In this document: positions 15,109 to 24,467 of the stretch, in pieces
How positions within the stretch are numbered: the first letter of the stretch is position 1
How the letters are laid out: every line of letters starts with the position of its first letter
Source of the DNA: Gynuella sp.
GTDB lineage: Bacteria; Pseudomonadota; Gammaproteobacteria; Pseudomonadales; Natronospirillaceae
Length of the DNA: 36,737 bases
Direction of reading: 5' to 3'
Assembly: GCA_028282465.1 (NCBI GenBank)
Contig: JANQHX010000001.1
Span: 1-36,737 of the forward strand
Position numbers and translations under genes: made by a program
Notes under the pieces: generated by a model
Told to the model about the DNA's origin: nothing
The model's database searches: none
The model's input: the letters and a program-made list of their open reading frames with translations, nothing else

Positions 15109-17325
15109 TTAAATGGTGTACCCGAACTGACTGATTGGTAATTTTCTTAAACGCTCACCAGTCGCAGCAAAAATAGCGTTGGTAATCGCAGGTGCTACTG
15201 GAGGAATAGGAGGCTCTCCTGCACCACCTGGTGCCTCGGTGCTGGGCACAACGTAAACATCAACTTCGGGCATATGTTGAGTGGTTAAGGTTTGATAATC
15301 GTAAAAATTATTTTGATTCACTTGACCATTTGAAATGGTAATTTCTTGTTTGAACACGTCACACATAGACCAAAAGACACTCCCTTCTACTTGTGTTCTT
15401 ACAAGGTCAGGGTTAACGGCTATGCCACAATCAATCACTGAAGTAATCTTATGAACTGTCACCTTTTTATTGCTGTCCACAGAAATTTCAGCAACATGTG
15501 CAACAAAACTGGCGTTGGCATGTGACAAACCAATGCCTTGAAAACGACCGGCTTCGGGAGATCCCCAATTTGATCTTTTCATCACTAGCTCAAGAACATT
15601 GAGTGGTCGATCAGTTTTTTCACCATTCGCTTTAGCAAGTTTTAAAAGTTGTGTGCGGTACTCGGCCGGGTTTTTCCCAGCCGCATGTGCCGCTTCATCC
15701 ACTGCTGACTCTGCAAAAAATCCTGTATAAGAATGCGCAACTGCTCGATAATTACCTGTTGGTACCGGGCTGCGGATGGTTTTAACCTTGGCGTTAAATT
15801 CCTCTAATGCATAAGGAAAGCTGGCTTCTTTTTCTACGTCACCCGCAGACACACCTAATGCATGAGAGCCACGAATGATTCCACCTAGGGGTAGGAACCG
15901 CGAAATAGGCAGCATATCGCCGATAAAGCGACCAAGAAAATCGGGCACAACTAGCTGAGAATTCCACTCAACTGGGTTGCCATCGTCCCCTAACGCAAAT
16001 TGGAACCGAGCAATACTTGAAGGACGGAAATAGCCGTTCTTCATATCTTGTTCCCGTGACCAAATTAATTTAATAGGCAGACCTGTTTGTTGAGAAACAT
16101 AGACCGCTACATCGACATAGTCAGATTCCAAACGACGCCCAAATCCACCCCCAAGATAAGTGGTATGAAGTTTAATTTGATCTTTGTCTAGCCCGGTAAT
16201 TTTTCTAGCGCGACGCCAAGTAATGGTTTGGGCTTGTGTCGGTGCCCAAATTTCGCAGGAATTTGCCGTCACATAAGCCGTTGCATTCATGGGCTCTAAG
16301 GGTGACTGGGATAAAAACGGCACTTCGTATTGCACTTCGACTGTATTGTCATACTTAGCTAAATCAGGTTTCTTCATTCCATCCAGTTCAGAGATTAAAC
16401 TGGCACGAATATCTTCAGTTGATAATTCTGCATTCGGGCCTGACTTCCATTTCGCATTAATGGCACGAGTTGCTTTGAGTGCTGTGTAGTAGGAGTCGGC
16501 TACCACGGCAATGCCTGCCGGTTGATATTCATCAACTAAGGTTCCCGGAATTTCAATGACGTGGCTGACGCCTTTTATTTTTAGCGCTTCAGTAGCATCA
16601 AAAGATTCCAGTTCTCCTCCTATTTCCGGACTGAAAATTGCGGTTGCAATCCGAAGGTTTGGCATAGTAACGTCAATACCAAACACAGCTTTGCCATTGG
16701 TTTTTTCGGGAATGTCGAGTCGATCCATTGGCTTACCAATGATCTTAAATTCATCTGGAGTTTTAAGAGAAACTTTTCGAGGGGCATTAAGTGTTGAAGC
16801 GACACCCACCAGGTCACCATAGGCCAGTCGCTGAGTTCCATTAATCACGTAACCTTCAGAAGTGGTTAAAGCACTTTCATCAACTTGCCAAGTCATGGCG
16901 GCCGCTTTTACCAACATGGCACGAGCGGTAGCACCAAGTTCTCTCATGGGCTCCCAAAAACCCATAATACTACCGCTACCTCCAGTAAGCTGCCCAAACC
17001 AAAGAGGGTTATTAAACTCACTATTTAAGGGGGCAAACTCAGCTTTCATCCTAGTCCAATCAGCATCTAGCTCTTCCGCCACAACCATGGTCAGGCCTGT
17101 CATCGCACCCTGACCCATTTCACTTGAAGGAACTTGGTAGGTAATAACGCCTTCCTGAGAAATATGTAACCAGGCACCAATTTCTTTTAAGTCAGTTGCT
17201 TCATTAGATTCACTGGATAGAGGGAGAAGATTTGAGCCGGAACAGCCAACGATTAAGCCAGTACCCGCCACCATAGACGATTTAAGAAAATCTCTACGGG
17301 AAAGGTTTTCGATCTTTATTTTCAT
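15109..17325 (-). CDS. iorB: Molybdopterin-binding large subunit of an IorAB-type hydroxylase, Tat-exported
   Basis: Catalytic subunit of about 738 residues, probably periplasmic. Starting at the ATG at 17325, with AAGG upstream, gives a twin-arginine signal: NLSRRDFLKSSMVAGTGLIVGC. The longer frame to 17382 only adds an unlikely extension. The IorB signatures are present: repeated aldehyde-oxidase-type domains, TYLGGGFGRRLESDY at the molybdopterin site, and near the C terminus GGAGEPPIPPVAPAI, where the Glu is the expected catalytic base. The Tat signal carries the small 2Fe-2S partner by co-export, as known for this family. Proteins of this kind oxidise aldehydes or hydroxylate N-heteroaromatics; the substrate is not predictable here. 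The LysR gene upstream is in the same direction, with about 230 bases between. Confidence 0.87.
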   Translation of the reverse strand: MKIKIENLSRRDFLKSSMVAGTGLIVGCSGSNLLPLSSESNEATDLKEIGAWLHISQEGVITYQVPSSEMGQGAMTGLTMVVAEELDADWTRMKAEFAPLNSEFNNPLWFGQLTGGSGSIMGFWEPMRELGATARAMLVKAAAMTWQVDESALTTSEGYVINGTQRLAYGDLVGVASTLNAPRKVSLKTPDEFKIIGKPMDRLDIPEKTNGKAVFGIDVTMPNLRIATAIFSPEIGGELESFDATEALKIKGVSHVIEIPGTLVDEYQPAGIAVVADSYYTALKATRAINAKWKSGPNAELSTEDIRASLISELDGMKKPDLAKYDNTVEVQYEVPFLSQSPLEPMNATAYVTANSCEIWAPTQAQTITWRRARKITGLDKDQIKLHTTYLGGGFGRRLESDYVDVAVYVSQQTGLPIKLIWSREQDMKNGYFRPSSIARFQFALGDDGNPVEWNSQLVVPDFLGRFIGDMLPISRFLPLGGIIRGSHALGVSAGDVEKEASFPYALEEFNAKVKTIRSPVPTGNYRAVAHSYTGFFAESAVDEAAHAAGKNPAEYRTQLLKLAKANGEKTDRPLNVLELVMKRSNWGSPEAGRFQGIGLSHANASFVAHVAEISVDSNKKVTVHKITSVIDCGIAVNPDLVRTQVEGSVFWSMCDVFKQEITISNGQVNQNNFYDYQTLTTQHMPEVDVYVVPSTEAPGGAGEPPIPPVAPAITNAIFAATGERLRKLPISQFGYTI

Positions 17326-17552
17326 TATTAATACCTTAATAGCCTTCTGCTGAGACAATTTCACTCTCGTAACATAGTCCAATAAGAGTTTTTATCAATA
17401 TCAATTCATGCCAAATAGAATGCAAAAGGCGACAAGTTTTCGAAAACTGTCATTAATACTTTCTTAAAGAAAATTCTTAGCAGCAACTGTCCAACTTTTA
17501 TGTGAGCACTCACACACATTTAGTGCAAACAATTCACTGAAAACAAATAGGT

Positions 17553-18410
17553 TTAGCCTAATGATAAAAAGAATGCGTCGACTATTTTATTTTTTTGATC
17601 TCGACGTCGAAAAGCAGATTCAGAATAAGAGTTGTTAAACTCCCTGATGGGAACCCGTACTATGTCCCCTTGTCTTGATGTGCCATGGTCCCATAAAAAG
17701 CCAATGCCCAAGCCGTTGGCGACGGCCTCACATACGCCATCACGGGACTCTAACACCAACTCAGGTAAAACCTTTACCTTTAACGAATTAAATACTTCGT
17801 CTACTACCTTTTGAGTTGAAGAACCTTTAGATCGATAAATTAATGGAAAGGCTGTTAATTCTGATAGCTTGACCTCTTGCTGACTCGCCAGAGGATGATC
17901 CGTTGGCACTATGGCTACCACTTTTTGCACAAGGCACACCTTTTGGAATAATCGATCATCATCAGGAACATTAGGCAAAATACCCACATCGACATTTCTA
18001 TCCATAACGTCTTGCAAAATGATTGAGTAATTTCCGAATTTTACGTCCAATCGAATATCTGGGTATTGGCGTTTAAACTTTCCAATAATAGAAATGCCTG
18101 GCATTGAGTTACCCAAACCAATCTTTAATGTTCCTTTCGATAAAACGTCACCTCGCTGTAATAACTTTTCAATCTTTTGTTCAAGTTCATTAATTTTTTC
18201 TGTAATGTCAGCCAACTCAAGACAAAACTCAGTGGGAATCAAGTTCTTTCCCTTGGTTTCAAAAAGTCTAATTCCATACTGCGATTCAAGCCGTTTAATG
18301 GCTTGACTTACAGCCGGCTGGCTCATACCCAATGCACGAGAAGCAGCAGTAAAACTGCCTTCTTCAACCACAGCATTAAGCGCACGTATTTGACTGCTCA
18401 CAATATTCAT
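17553..18410 (-). CDS. LysR-family transcriptional regulator
   Basis: 285 residues with the standard layout: N-terminal winged helix (1-60, EEGSFTAASRALGMSQPAVSQAIKRLE) and a periplasmic-binding-protein-like effector domain (about 90-285). It is divergent from the Ugp-like operon with about 105 bp between start codons, the usual place for a LysR target, so control of that operon is the first guess. It is also upstream of and parallel to iorB. An inverted repeat TTCAT-T-ATGAA at 18428-18438, between the divergent genes, is a candidate half of its binding site; a TGAT...ATCA dyad follows near 18458-18473. The effector is unknown. The protein is slightly shorter than the common 295-310 residues but looks complete. 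Confidence 0.88.
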   Translation of the reverse strand: MNIVSSQIRALNAVVEEGSFTAASRALGMSQPAVSQAIKRLESQYGIRLFETKGKNLIPTEFCLELADITEKINELEQKIEKLLQRGDVLSKGTLKIGLGNSMPGISIIGKFKRQYPDIRLDVKFGNYSIILQDVMDRNVDVGILPNVPDDDRLFQKVCLVQKVVAIVPTDHPLASQQEVKLSELTAFPLIYRSKGSSTQKVVDEVFNSLKVKVLPELVLESRDGVCEAVANGLGIGFLWDHGTSRQGDIVRVPIREFNNSYSESAFRRRDQKNKIVDAFFLSLG

Positions 18411-18515
18411 AACTGCATATATAACAATTCATTATGAACCTTATAAGACAGGGTTTTGATTGTCACTGATCATTCAACAATGAATCCTAAATTATGTTCA
18501 CAACTGGGGGGCTGT
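18411..18515. promoter_or_regulatory. Divergent control region between lysR and the Ugp-like operon
   Basis: AT-rich, 105 bp. Contains the dyads TTCATTATGAA (18428-18438) and TGAT-N8-ATCA (about 18458-18473). Either may bind the LysR protein. GGGGGG at 18506-18511 serves as ribosome binding site for the ATG at 18516. Confidence 0.35.
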
Positions 18516-19646
18516 ATGAATATTTCTTTAAACCAAATAACCAAGTCTTATGACAATACACAGGTTTTAAACAACATTAATCTAAGTATTAATGAAGGAG
18601 AATTTTTAACACTGGTTGGGCCATCTGGCTGTGGTAAATCCACCTTGTTAAGAGTGATTGCGGGGTTAGAAAACGCCTCTTCGGGGGATGTGATTATTAA
18701 TAATCAAAGTATGAATAAGGTCCGCCCTAATAAACGCAACCTCGCAATGGTTTTTCAGTCTTACGCTTTATACCCTCACCTTACTGTTAAAGAAAACATG
18801 CTTACGCCATTGAAACTGAAACAACTTTCATTTTGGCAACGACAACCCATTATCAACCGATTTATCCCAGGGGTAAAAACCAAGGTTTCCAACATGATGG
18901 AAACAGTTAATGAAGTGTCTAAAACACTACGGCTTGAGAAGCTCCTCGAAAGAAAGCCCGGCGCACTATCCGGTGGACAGCGCCAACGTGTGGCACTAGG
19001 CCGTGCAATGGTGCGTAACCCCGTGGCATTTTTAATGGACGAGCCTCTATCAAACCTTGATGCAGCTTTGCGGGTTCACATGAGGTCAGAGCTTGTGGAG
19101 TTGCATAAAAAATTAGGTTCAACATTCATTTACGTAACCCACGATCAAGCTGAAGCCTTGACCATGTCGAATCGAATTGCCCTGATGATGGATGGTGATT
19201 TAATTCAGGTAGGCACACCAGAGGAGCTTTACCATAACCCGCAAGATAAACGTGTAGCAGAATTTATTGGCAGCCCCAAGATCAATACCCTTAAAGCCAA
19301 GGTTTCAAATGGAAACCTTTTAGTAAATGAATACCGTCTAGCTAAAGGAATCAGTTTGCCTGAGGATAGTGAAATAGATCTGTGTGTGCGCCCAGAAGAT
19401 GTTCATTTAACTGAAGAAAACGCAGATCTGAGTTTCAAGATTCACCACAAAGAATATTTAGGCTCCGATTGCTTTCTACATGGTTCCATTGAAAATCAAA
19501 ATCAGAATTTTTTAGTTAGAGTCAAGCCTTCTGAAGCTGCACTATTAACTATCGATCAACATGTAAATATCAGACTCCAAAGAGAATTTTGTTTCTTATT
19601 CGATGACTTAGGCAGACGAATAAACTCGGAGCTATCTAATGTCTGA
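18516..19646 (+). CDS. ABC importer ATPase, UgpC/MalK type
   Basis: Cytoplasmic ATPase of a CUT1-type importer, 376 residues. Walker A GPSGCGKS (35-42), Q loop (Gln81), signature LSGGQ (151-155), Walker B FLMDEP (172-177) and the His switch in VTHDQAEAL are intact. A C-terminal OB/TOBE domain (about 240-376) follows. Between the Q loop and signature there is an extra segment of about 20 residues (about 104-126, with SFWQRQ and RFIPGVKTK) compared with E. coli UgpC; it falls in the helical domain that faces the permeases. I chose the ATG at 18516 because the TTG at 18456 would add 20 unusual residues and lacks a ribosome binding site. The gene overlaps the first permease gene by 8 bases. Confidence 0.9.
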   Translation: MNISLNQITKSYDNTQVLNNINLSINEGEFLTLVGPSGCGKSTLLRVIAGLENASSGDVIINNQSMNKVRPNKRNLAMVFQSYALYPHLTVKENMLTPLKLKQLSFWQRQPIINRFIPGVKTKVSNMMETVNEVSKTLRLEKLLERKPGALSGGQRQRVALGRAMVRNPVAFLMDEPLSNLDAALRVHMRSELVELHKKLGSTFIYVTHDQAEALTMSNRIALMMDGDLIQVGTPEELYHNPQDKRVAEFIGSPKINTLKAKVSNGNLLVNEYRLAKGISLPEDSEIDLCVRPEDVHLTEENADLSFKIHHKEYLGSDCFLHGSIENQNQNFLVRVKPSEAALLTIDQHVNIRLQREFCFLFDDLGRRINSELSNV

Positions 19647-20601
19647 CCATAGAACAAATGTTAGCTATTGGTTTATTGCACCAGCAGTTATTTTAATGAT
19701 CGTGATCTTAATAGCGCCCATCGTTATTGCAGCCACTTTATCATTTACTGACTACTCATTAGGTAATGGAAAGTTTGAATGGGTCGGCTGGGAAAACTAT
19801 TCAAAGATGGTGAGTCGATCAACCTACAAAAAAATGATTAATGCAACGCTAACCTATGTGTTAGTTGTAGTACCTGTTTCAGTTCTGTTAGGACTTGGCA
19901 TCGCTTTGCTGATTAATTCAGTCAAACGTTTTGGCGATGTTTATAAAACCATTTATTTCTTGCCCGTTATGGCCGCTCTGTTAGCCATGGCTATTGTTTG
20001 GGAATTCACTCTGCACCCAACCATTGGCATCGTGAATAAAACCCTGACCAACGGCTGTGGCACCTGGGTTGAAACCTTGTTTTCCTGGCATTGGCTACCT
20101 TGGGTAAGCCAAGACCATTTTAGCTGGTACCAACAAGGTTGCGAGGACAGCTTTCCCCTTTGGTTTGGTAACCGAGACTATGCCATCTACACCATTTGTT
20201 TTATCGGAATCTGGCAAACCGTAGGTTTTAACATGGTACTTTATTTGGCTGGCTTAACCAGTGTTCCGAGAGAATTGTATCAAGCTGCTGAGATGGATGG
20301 AGCATCTTCATCTTGGGACAAATTCTGGTTAGTTACTTTACCCATGCTCGGGCCAACCACTGTTTTCGTGGTGACCATCACTACCATCCGATCATTTCAA
20401 GTTTTTGACACAGTTGAAGCCATTACCAAAGGCGGACCAGCAAAATCAACATACGTCATGATGTATGCAGTTTATGAAAAGGCTGTTCAGCAGAACTTAA
20501 TTGGAATGGGTGCTGCCATTACCGTTGTATTTCTATTGTTTATTTTCGCTCTTACCCTAACTCAGAGGTATTTAGTCGAAAAGAGGACTCACTACTCATG
20601 A
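19639..20601 (+). CDS. ABC importer permease, UgpA/MalF type
   Basis: Inner-membrane subunit, 320 residues, with about six helices. The cytoplasmic EAA loop that docks on the ATPase is visible: LYQAAEMDGASSSWDKFWLVTLPML. A periplasmic loop of about 50 residues (135-182) is larger than in typical UgpA and contains Cys140 and Cys168, possibly a disulfide. The start overlaps the ATPase gene and the stop overlaps the next permease by ATGA, so the three are translationally coupled. Substrate is discussed under the binding protein. Confidence 0.88.
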   Translation: MSDHRTNVSYWFIAPAVILMIVILIAPIVIAATLSFTDYSLGNGKFEWVGWENYSKMVSRSTYKKMINATLTYVLVVVPVSVLLGLGIALLINSVKRFGDVYKTIYFLPVMAALLAMAIVWEFTLHPTIGIVNKTLTNGCGTWVETLFSWHWLPWVSQDHFSWYQQGCEDSFPLWFGNRDYAIYTICFIGIWQTVGFNMVLYLAGLTSVPRELYQAAEMDGASSSWDKFWLVTLPMLGPTTVFVVTITTIRSFQVFDTVEAITKGGPAKSTYVMMYAVYEKAVQQNLIGMGAAITVVFLLFIFALTLTQRYLVEKRTHYS

Positions 20602-21497
20602 CCAACAAGTTCGGCGAATTATTACCAGAGTTCTCAAAGCACTTTGTGTTGATTCTAGGTGCATTAATTGTGTTACTGCCATTTTATGTGATGCTCAGTT
20701 ATTCATTTAAATCCCCCAGAGAAATTGAAACTAATACTGGTGGATTCTTTGGCAAACAAGAACAAATGGTAAATGAATACTGCGTTAAACTCGGCAATGA
20801 AAGATCTGATTGCATGGAGACTCCCATTGTCTTCAATTACACTCAAGCCTTTGAAAAGGCGCCACTGCTTAGATATTTACTTAACGGCGTATTCGTCACT
20901 GTTTCAATCTTTTTAATTCAAATCTTGGTTGCCCTCCCCTGTGCTTATGCACTGTCAAAATTACGATTTTGGGGACGCGAAATTGTGTTTGGCATGGTTA
21001 TTTTTTGCCTATTAATTCCAGTTCATGCGATTGCTTTGCCCATCTATATCATGCTCGCCAAGGTTGGGCTAACAAACACCTATAGCGCATTAATTATTCC
21101 ATGGACTATTTCAGTGTTTGGCATATTTTTGATGCGACAATTTTTCAAAACTGTCCCTGATGACTTAATTGATGCTGCAAGGATGGACGGCATGACTGAA
21201 CTGGCGATCGTTTGGAGAGTTATGTTACCGACCGCTATACCTGCATTAATGGCTTTCGCCATATTTTCAGTAGTGTCTCATTGGAACGATTATTTTTGGC
21301 CAAGAATAGCGGTAACGGGGGATCGAGATCTCTATACACCACCACTGGGACTTAGAGAATTTAAAGGCGATGCTGATGGTTCTAACTGGGGCCCGATGAT
21401 GGCCTCTGCTACGGTAATTGTAACGCCGTTAATCGTTGCATTTTTATTGGCACAGAAAAAGTTTGTTGAAGGAATCACCCTCAGCGGAATGAAATAA
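20598..21497 (+). CDS. ABC importer permease, UgpE/MalG type
   Basis: Second membrane subunit, 299 residues. The EAA motif reads LIDAARMDGMTELAIVWRVMLPTAIPAL. As in the partner permease, an enlarged periplasmic loop follows helix 1 (about 40-85) and carries a Cys pair (Cys62, Cys72). The matching insertions suggest a periplasmic vestibule specialised for this system. It pairs with the UgpA-like subunit, with which it overlaps by 4 bases. Confidence 0.88.
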   Translation: MTNKFGELLPEFSKHFVLILGALIVLLPFYVMLSYSFKSPREIETNTGGFFGKQEQMVNEYCVKLGNERSDCMETPIVFNYTQAFEKAPLLRYLLNGVFVTVSIFLIQILVALPCAYALSKLRFWGREIVFGMVIFCLLIPVHAIALPIYIMLAKVGLTNTYSALIIPWTISVFGIFLMRQFFKTVPDDLIDAARMDGMTELAIVWRVMLPTAIPALMAFAIFSVVSHWNDYFWPRIAVTGDRDLYTPPLGLREFKGDADGSNWGPMMASATVIVTPLIVAFLLAQKKFVEGITLSGMK

Positions 21498-21548
21498 ATT
21501 AAGCAGCATAACTACAGAGCACCATTAATTTAAAAACGGGAGTAAACT

Positions 21549-22781
21549 ATGAAGGCACTTGTAGCGGCAACGGTAATGGCTGCTTCTCTATCGGCGCAAG
21601 CAGTCGAAATTGAAGTTGCATACCCATACAGCCATCTTTTTGATGTAACGTTCGAAAAAATCATGCAAGACTTTTCCGAGCAGCATCCTGATATCAAAGT
21701 GAAGTTCAGAGCAACTTATGATGGCTATGAAGAAGGCACAAATACAGTTTTAAGAGAATCTGTTTCAAATAACCTGCCAGACATTTCGATGCAGGGTCTA
21801 AACCGACAGGCCATTCTGGTAGAAAAAGGCATTGCTAAATCCCTTGAACCCTATATCGCCAAAGAAGCTGATTTCGAAAAAGATGGTTATCATCAAGCCA
21901 TGCTATCTCTGTCTACTTTCGATGGTGAGACCTATGGCCTGCCATTCTCCATCTCTCTTCCTGTGTCATATTACAACATGGACATGATGAACAAGGCTGG
22001 CATTAATAAAATGCCAGAGACTTGGGATGACGTGATCATGGCCTGCGACAAAATGCGTGACGCTGGTATTAAAAACCCAATCTTCTGGGGCTGGAATATT
22101 ACGGGCAATTGGTTCTTACAAGCCACTATGTGGTCACAGGGTGAACCGACCGTTTTAGACAATGGTAAAATCAACCTAGGCAGCCAAGCTGGATTAAATG
22201 CCTTAAGCACCATGCAGAATATTTTCTCTAGCTGCGAAATGAAGAACCTGTCTTGGAAAGACGCCTTGGCTTCATTCTCTAAAGGTGAAATTGGCATGAT
22301 GTTTTGGTCTACATCAGCTCTAGGTGCCGTTGAACGCGCAAAAGGTGATTTCGAATTACGAACTCACGAATTTCCTGGTTTAAAAGGTGCACCTTTAGGT
22401 CTTCCAGCCGGTGGCAACGCAGCAATGTTAGTATCCGCTTCAAAAGATCCTGAGCGTTTAAACGCCGCTTGGACTTTCTTGAAATTCATCACATCAGGAG
22501 TTGGTGCAGCGGCAGTGGCAGAAACCACAGGATATATGCCTCCAAACAAAGCTGCTAACGAAATCATCCTGGCTGACTTCTATAAGAAAAATCCAAATAA
22601 AGAAACTGCAGTACGTCAATTACCTTTGCTAAGAGATTGGCAAGCATACCCAGGTGACAATGGCTTAGCAGTGACTCAGGTTATCTACGACGGTATTGAA
22701 AGCATACTTGTGGGCGATGCCAGAGACATGAAAGCGTTACAGCTTGAATTAACTGATGAAGTTAACGAGCTTTTAGAATAA
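21549..22781 (+). CDS. Periplasmic solute-binding protein, UgpB-like (family 1)
   Basis: 410 residues with a short signal peptide (MKALVAATVMAASLSAQA) and ribosome binding site GGGAG. It has the family-1 fold typical of carbohydrate and glycerol-3-phosphate importers. Similarity to E. coli UgpB is seen in LPFSISLPVSYYNMDMMNKAGI, in TGYMPPNKAA and especially in FYKKNPNKETAVRQL, which parallels a UgpB segment near the C terminus. UgpB binds glycerol-3-phosphate and glycerophosphocholine. With a phosphodiesterase and a phosphatase encoded downstream, a glycerophosphodiester is the best guess, but a sugar or sugar phosphate remains possible. An intercistronic hairpin follows the stop codon. Confidence 0.85.
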   Translation: MKALVAATVMAASLSAQAVEIEVAYPYSHLFDVTFEKIMQDFSEQHPDIKVKFRATYDGYEEGTNTVLRESVSNNLPDISMQGLNRQAILVEKGIAKSLEPYIAKEADFEKDGYHQAMLSLSTFDGETYGLPFSISLPVSYYNMDMMNKAGINKMPETWDDVIMACDKMRDAGIKNPIFWGWNITGNWFLQATMWSQGEPTVLDNGKINLGSQAGLNALSTMQNIFSSCEMKNLSWKDALASFSKGEIGMMFWSTSALGAVERAKGDFELRTHEFPGLKGAPLGLPAGGNAAMLVSASKDPERLNAAWTFLKFITSGVGAAAVAETTGYMPPNKAANEIILADFYKKNPNKETAVRQLPLLRDWQAYPGDNGLAVTQVIYDGIESILVGDARDMKALQLELTDEVNELLE

Positions 22782-22798
22782 TTATAAACATTAATTAA

Positions 22799-22836
22799 GC
22801 TTGCATACCCTTTGAATTCATTATGGGTATGCAAGC
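22799..22836 (+). promoter_or_regulatory. Intercistronic hairpin after the binding-protein gene
   Basis: A perfect 12-bp stem, GCTTGCATACCC (22799-22810) with GGGTATGCAAGC (22825-22836), has a 14-base loop and no T run. In ABC operons such hairpins often protect the 3' end of the binding-protein message or reduce readthrough, raising its level over downstream genes. Confidence 0.7.
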
Positions 22837-22856
22837 CGTTATAAAATGGATTGCAT

Positions 22857-23585
22857 GTGAATCTAGACAAATACAAAGCCATATTTTGTGATTTGGATGG
22901 TTGCTTGATATCCGGTGATAAACCCTTACCCGGTTCAATTGAACTAATCAATCAATGCCATAATAGGCTCTGGATAATATCAAATAACTCTACCGATACG
23001 CCCAAAGAGCTGAAACTTAAACTGAGTACACTGGGCATCAATCTCTCTGAGGATAGAATTATTTTAGCAGGGACCACGGCGATTAATTTAATTGCACAAG
23101 AACACCCAAATAGAACCTTGAAAATATATGGATCCGCAAGCTTACAACAATACGCGACTGATAAAGGATTGAAGATTTGTAATCAGAAACCTGAAATTGT
23201 TCTGATCACTAGAGACATATCGTTTAATTATAATAGCCTTGTTGAGGTAATTAATCAGGTAATGGACAAGGCTAAAATTTATATTACAAACCCTGATCTG
23301 ACACACCCCGGATTAAATGAACGCCCTGTACCGGAAACCGGCTCACTTTTGCAATGGGTAAAGTCCTGTGTTCCAGAATTAGAATTTGAAGTCGTAGGTA
23401 AACCTGAAATAAAACTATTTGAGTCAGGATTAAGGCTGTCAGGTAAAAGCATTAAAGACAGTTTGTTCATTGGAGACAATGAGGCCACAGACGGACTGGG
23501 AGCAAAACGTATAGGTATGGATTTCTATCATGTTAAGAATGGCATTAACGAAAAAGGACTGATTGATTTATTGGAGGCACAATGA
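22857..23585 (+). CDS. HAD-superfamily phosphatase, subclass IIA (NagD/PGP type)
   Basis: About 242 residues, cytoplasmic. Motif I is AIFCDLDGCLISGD, with the Asp nucleophile and the +2 Asp acid/base; motif II is WIISNNST; motif III is the Lys in VVGKPE; motif IV is LFIGDNEATDGLGAK. A IIA-type cap lies between motifs II and III. Relatives dephosphorylate phosphoglycolate, glycerol-3-phosphate or nucleotide and sugar phosphates. In this operon release of phosphate from glycerol-3-phosphate made by the next gene's enzyme is a reasonable inference. Start is uncertain: GTG at 22857 has GGA about 6 bases upstream, whereas TTG at 22851 has no room for a site. The stop overlaps the next start (ATGA). 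Confidence 0.85.
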   Translation: MNLDKYKAIFCDLDGCLISGDKPLPGSIELINQCHNRLWIISNNSTDTPKELKLKLSTLGINLSEDRIILAGTTAINLIAQEHPNRTLKIYGSASLQQYATDKGLKICNQKPEIVLITRDISFNYNSLVEVINQVMDKAKIYITNPDLTHPGLNERPVPETGSLLQWVKSCVPELEFEVVGKPEIKLFESGLRLSGKSIKDSLFIGDNEATDGLGAKRIGMDFYHVKNGINEKGLIDLLEAQ

Positions 23586-24394
23586 GCTTTATTCAAATAA
23601 CTGATACTCACTTTATTCCCTTAGGAGAATTGTTGTATGAAATGAGCCCGCAACAAAGATTGGCTGATGGTATACAACAAATTAACGCCCGCAAAAATAT
23701 AGCAGACTTCGTGATTGCCACCGGCGATTTAGCCCACTTTGGAGAAGAAGCTGCCTATGAGTCTTTAAAGGACACTCTTGACAGGCTCGAAATGCCCTAT
23801 CACTTGTTGATGGGAAATCATGACAGCCGTGCACCATTTTTAAAGGTATTTAAAGATACACCGGTCATCGAAGGTGGGTTTATTCAATTCACTCTTGAAA
23901 CAACCCACTCAACAGTGGTTTGTCTTGACTCTTTAAATGATATCCCGGGTGATCATATCGGTATGCTTTGTAATACTCGATTGAAATGGCTTGCTGATGA
24001 AATAAGCAAAATTCCTGAAGATCGCCATTTTATTCTTGCTGCCCATCACCCATTTTTTAAAATTGGAGTGCCGTCGATGGATTCGTTGATGCTTCGAGAT
24101 TCTGAAGCATTATTAGAAGTGTTGCAGGCCCGTAAACCTGATATGTTTTTATTTGGACATGTACATCGCCCAATCACAGGGGTTTTTAAAGGAATACCGT
24201 TTCACACTCAGTTTGCCTTTAATCATCAAGTGACACTGCAATTTGACGCAAACTCTGAATTAGCATTTTCAGAAGAAAACCCAGACTACGCTGTTATTCG
24301 AGACACTCAGGAAGGTATTACTGTATTTACTGAGTCTGTAGGTGGAGAATTACGTCGATTTGAAGCTGGCTCTGAGAATCGGCAAACCGCTTAG
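23582..24394 (+). CDS. Metallophosphoesterase, GpdQ/class III cyclic nucleotide phosphodiesterase type
   Basis: Cytoplasmic dinuclear-metal phosphodiesterase, 270 residues. All metal ligands are visible: Asp8 and His10 (ITDTHF), Asp49 (GDLAH), Asn79-His80 (GNHD), His155/156 (AHHPFF), and His193 and His195 (GHVH). The pattern and length match GpdQ (glycerophosphodiesterase) and related cyclic-AMP phosphodiesterases. Coupled by overlap to the HAD phosphatase and to a Ugp-like importer, it most likely cleaves an imported diester to glycerol-3-phosphate plus an alcohol. Cyclic nucleotide hydrolysis is the main alternative. A strong ribosome binding site (GGAGG) lies inside the end of the upstream gene. 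It is the last gene of the operon. Confidence 0.88.
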   Translation: MSFIQITDTHFIPLGELLYEMSPQQRLADGIQQINARKNIADFVIATGDLAHFGEEAAYESLKDTLDRLEMPYHLLMGNHDSRAPFLKVFKDTPVIEGGFIQFTLETTHSTVVCLDSLNDIPGDHIGMLCNTRLKWLADEISKIPEDRHFILAAHHPFFKIGVPSMDSLMLRDSEALLEVLQARKPDMFLFGHVHRPITGVFKGIPFHTQFAFNHQVTLQFDANSELAFSEENPDYAVIRDTQEGITVFTESVGGELRRFEAGSENRQTA

Positions 24395-24434
24395 TTCGAC
24401 ACCAGTCTATTTAGTATTTACTTGCGGTCTCTCA

Positions 24435-24467
24435 GCATAGATTGAACACTCTTTGTTCAATCTATGC
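24435..24467 (+). terminator. Strong hairpin after the Ugp-like operon
   Basis: A perfect 14-bp stem (24435-24448 with 24454-24467, loop CTCTT) lies 40 bases after the phosphodiesterase stop. No T run follows, so it is either a T-less terminator or an mRNA-end stabiliser. Confidence 0.55.
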
